A stretch of 32,891 nucleotides of DNA from a candidate division CSSED10-310 bacterium. GTDB lineage: Bacteria > CSSED10-310. Made by a program: the position numbers and the translations under genes. The DNA is taken from positions 1-32,891 of the forward strand of contig JAFGMN010000087.1 of assembly GCA_016927515.1 (NCBI GenBank), written 5' to 3'. Shown here in pieces: positions 32,695-32,891 of this stretch (its first letter is position 1; each line of letters starts with the position of its first letter). The notes under the pieces were generated by a model. The model had not been told where the DNA came from. It did no database searches and saw nothing but the letters and a program-made list of their open reading frames with translations.

Positions 32695-32891
32695 CTATTC
32701 AAAGTGGCTGTAAGGCTCACCGGGCGGGATGCGGGGCAGCAGGACATATCGCGGCCGGTACCCGGGCGTGGAAGGTATGCTCCCGATGATCGTTGTGACG
32801 AGCCGTGGGTCGACGGGAAGGTCCGGTTCCCTTTTTTCCGTCAGAATATCTTTTTCAACCAGCCGATCAATCGCTTCGTTGGAAGTGTAGT
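32695..32891 (-). CDS. C-terminus of an unrecognised protein (cut by window edge)
   Basis: The last 64 codons of an open frame reach from the window edge to a TAG at 32697-32695, 33 bases before the beta-barrel gene. The peptide has the charged segment NEAIDRLVEKDILTEKREPD and a Pro-rich end with GYRPRYVLLPRIPPGEP. I do not recognise a family. The reading frame matches the orientation and close spacing of the locus and neither other minus-strand frame stays open, so it is probably a true gene end and part of the same operon. Confidence 0.55.
   Translation of the reverse strand, partial: YTSNEAIDRLVEKDILTEKREPDLPVDPRLVTTIIGSIPSTPGYRPRYVLLPRIPPGEPYSHFE

Larger units (their letters stand above)
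1..32891 (-). other. Surface polysaccharide biosynthesis and export locus, probable single operon
   Basis: All 29 genes lie on one strand, and the largest gap between them is 57 bases. Many junctions are ATGA (for example 1221, 6511, 7659, 11686, 22274, 27303), GTGA (23308), TGATG (16458) or TAATG (8942) overlaps. No gene of another functional type interrupts the run. A promoter is not visible and is probably beyond the right edge. Confidence 0.8.

Noticed and set aside
1-32891. Search for CRISPR arrays, tRNA or rRNA genes, transposases and phage genes
   Set aside because: I saw no spaced repeats, no structural RNA signatures and no mobile-element proteins. Almost all sequence is accounted for by polysaccharide genes.

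Overview
The window is a continuous run of 29 protein genes (27 complete, one cut at each edge), all on the minus strand, so transcription runs from the high-coordinate end to the low one. It is a surface-polysaccharide (capsule, exopolysaccharide or O-antigen) locus of a Gram-negative (diderm) bacterium. Evidence for two membranes is an outer-membrane beta-barrel protein with a signal peptide, a Wza-type SLBB export protein and a Wzz/Wzc-type copolymerase with a separate tyrosine kinase. I cannot name the phylum from sequence alone. I see no rRNA or tRNA gene, CRISPR array or insertion sequence. No gene-free stretch exceeds about 60 bases, and most neighbouring genes overlap or touch (ATGA, GTGA, TGATG, TAATG), as in one long translationally coupled operon.

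Layout in transcription order. (1) 32891-28323, assembly and export module: C-terminus of an unknown protein, beta-barrel protein, SLBB export protein, chain-length/copolymerase protein, BY-kinase. A hairpin at 28295-28332 sits at the end of this module in the largest intergenic gap. (2) 28265-26653: a WlbA/WbpB-like sugar dehydrogenase and a WbpD/WlbB-like N-acetyltransferase, two steps towards a 2,3-diacetamido uronic acid. (3) 26684-23308: Wzm/Wzt ABC exporter with a C-terminal carbohydrate-recognition-like domain, followed by a polysaccharide pyruvyl transferase family protein. (4) 23311-16458: a nonulosonic-acid (sialic/legionaminic type) block with a Gfo/Idh oxidoreductase, a PtmB-like cytidylyltransferase, a PtmA-like SDR, NeuB, NeuC/LegG, a possible cytidine-nucleotide-sugar transferase and a NeuA. 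(5) 16458-11686: a B12-binding-type radical SAM protein, a second NeuB fused to a TIM-barrel sugar-isomerase-like domain, and a second transferase-like protein. (6) 11689-1: a Wzx-type flippase fused in frame to a GT4 glycosyltransferase, a stand-alone GT4, a CapA-like protein, a divergent polysaccharide-deacetylase-like protein, a FemAB/GNAT-like protein, a Wzy/O-antigen-ligase-like protein, an asparagine-synthetase-like protein lacking the N-terminal cysteine, an ATP-grasp protein, and the start of another GT4.

How it may work together (inference): the cell makes at least one, probably two, CMP-activated nonulosonic acids plus a diacetamido uronic acid. It assembles them on a lipid carrier with several glycosyltransferases and modifies them (pyruvylation, acylation, possibly amidation or ligation of amino acids, possibly radical SAM chemistry). 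It then exports the product through a Wzx/Wzy/Wza-like route, a Wzm/Wzt route, or both. No polyprenyl-phosphate sugar transferase that would start the chain is visible.

The most unusual items are the NeuB-TIM-barrel fusion, the Wzx-GT4 fusion, two nonulosonic-acid synthase/cytidylyltransferase sets in one locus, two export systems side by side, and the cysteine-less asparagine-synthetase-like protein next to an ATP-grasp protein.
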